Source: Bacteroidales bacterium
GTDB lineage: Bacteria; Bacteroidota; Bacteroidia; Bacteroidales; F082
NCBI GenBank assembly: GCA_016281295.1
Contig: JAEEII010000085.1
Coordinates: forward strand, 1-32,334
Reading direction: 5' to 3'
Length of the DNA: 32,334 nucleotides
The notes under the pieces are model-generated. The model did no database searches, was not told where the DNA came from, and worked only from the letters and a program-made list of their open reading frames with translations. The position numbers were made by a program, and so were the translations under genes. Positions 32,182-32,334 of this stretch are shown here, in pieces (position 1 is the first letter of the stretch; every line of letters starts with the position of its first letter).

Positions 32182-32334
32182 ATGTTCAAAAATAGTTTTC
32201 TATTAATACTATTAGTCGTCGATTCTCGTTATCCCAGTACAAACCTTAGTGGATATGAGAAAAGCAGTACGATTAGAACTAAACGAAGCCCAGCGGTTGG
32301 AACTCGAAAGAGGATACCGTCTGGGAGAGAAACA
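32182..32334 (+). pseudogene. Start of an exported protein apparently interrupted by an insertion sequence
   Basis: An ATG at 32182 opens a frame encoding MFKNSFLLILLVV, a good signal-peptide start, which then runs into DSRYPSTNLSGYEKSSTIRT, a sequence unlike any exported protein and overlapping the transposase start in another frame. The simplest reading is a gene of the same exported type as its neighbour, cut within the signal peptide by the element beginning near 32205-32220. The far side is outside the window. Confidence 0.35.
32255..32334 (+). mobile_element. IS630-type transposase, N-terminal fragment (cut by window end)
   Basis: The ATG at 32255 begins MRKAVRLELNEAQRLELERG followed by YRLGEK, open to the last base. 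This matches the start of IS630-family DDE transposases, which begin with a short basic segment and a helix of the form LxLxExQRxELExGYR ahead of the helix-turn-helix. Only 26 codons are present, so the catalytic DDE residues cannot be seen. The left inverted repeat should lie in about 32200-32250 but cannot be identified without the right end. IS630 elements insert at TA, and several TA sites lie at 32201-32213. Confidence 0.65.

Overview
The window looks like a chromosomal segment of a member of the Bacteroidales, probably gut- or rumen-associated. The reasons are type IX secretion (T9SS) C-terminal sorting domains, promoters matching TAnnTTTG rather than the sigma-70 -10 box, Bacteroidota families (DUF4476, DUF3244, DUF4369/TlpA, membrane-anchored TPR-HTH regulators) and the purH-mreBCD gene order. 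No rRNA, tRNA or CRISPR array was seen.

Left arm (1-8918, + strand): the tail of a possible SusD/RagB-like lipoprotein is followed by two paralogous secreted proteins of about 850-890 aa. Both carry a peptide-N-glycosidase F (PNGase F) catalytic region with the Asp/Glu/Glu active-site residues intact, lectin-like and Ig-like N-terminal domains, and a T9SS tail. A four-helix-bundle (S23/Avd-like) gene in AT-rich DNA sits between them. Next come a tandem repeat tract, a glycoside hydrolase 3-like protein that has lost most of its catalytic barrel, and a secreted DUF4476 protein, closed by a strong bidirectional terminator. The block suggests capture and deglycosylation of host or dietary glycoproteins.

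Centre (8934-21872, all - strand): a small outer-membrane barrel protein; an M28 zinc glutaminyl-cyclase-like lipoprotein; a four-gene block of exported proteins of unknown role (coiled-coil lipoprotein, two hypothetical proteins, a large leucine-rich-repeat protein) with ATGA stop/start overlaps; then the housekeeping run purH-mreB-mreC-mreD-tlpA-radA, read in that order.

Right arm (22111-32334): recJ (+); a - strand set with a HdeD-like membrane protein, a LysE-type transporter and a GH3 acyl-adenylate-type enzyme; an outer-membrane barrel protein (+) convergent with pspC (-); a complete elongation factor G (+) away from the usual ribosomal-protein operon; a TPR-transmembrane-HTH regulator starting at TTG; and a small DUF3244 secreted protein preceded by three copies of a 10-bp repeat. 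The window ends in an IS630-type transposase that appears to interrupt the start of another exported protein.

Short degenerate repeats (AATTTAG, AGAAGAC, GGAAAAT, TTAGGAG and GGTTAGAG types, plus a CCCC-GATA-GGGG hairpin element) lie at many gene junctions. In places they have entered coding sequence (radA linker, two signal-peptide leaders, one stop codon) or abut a start codon.
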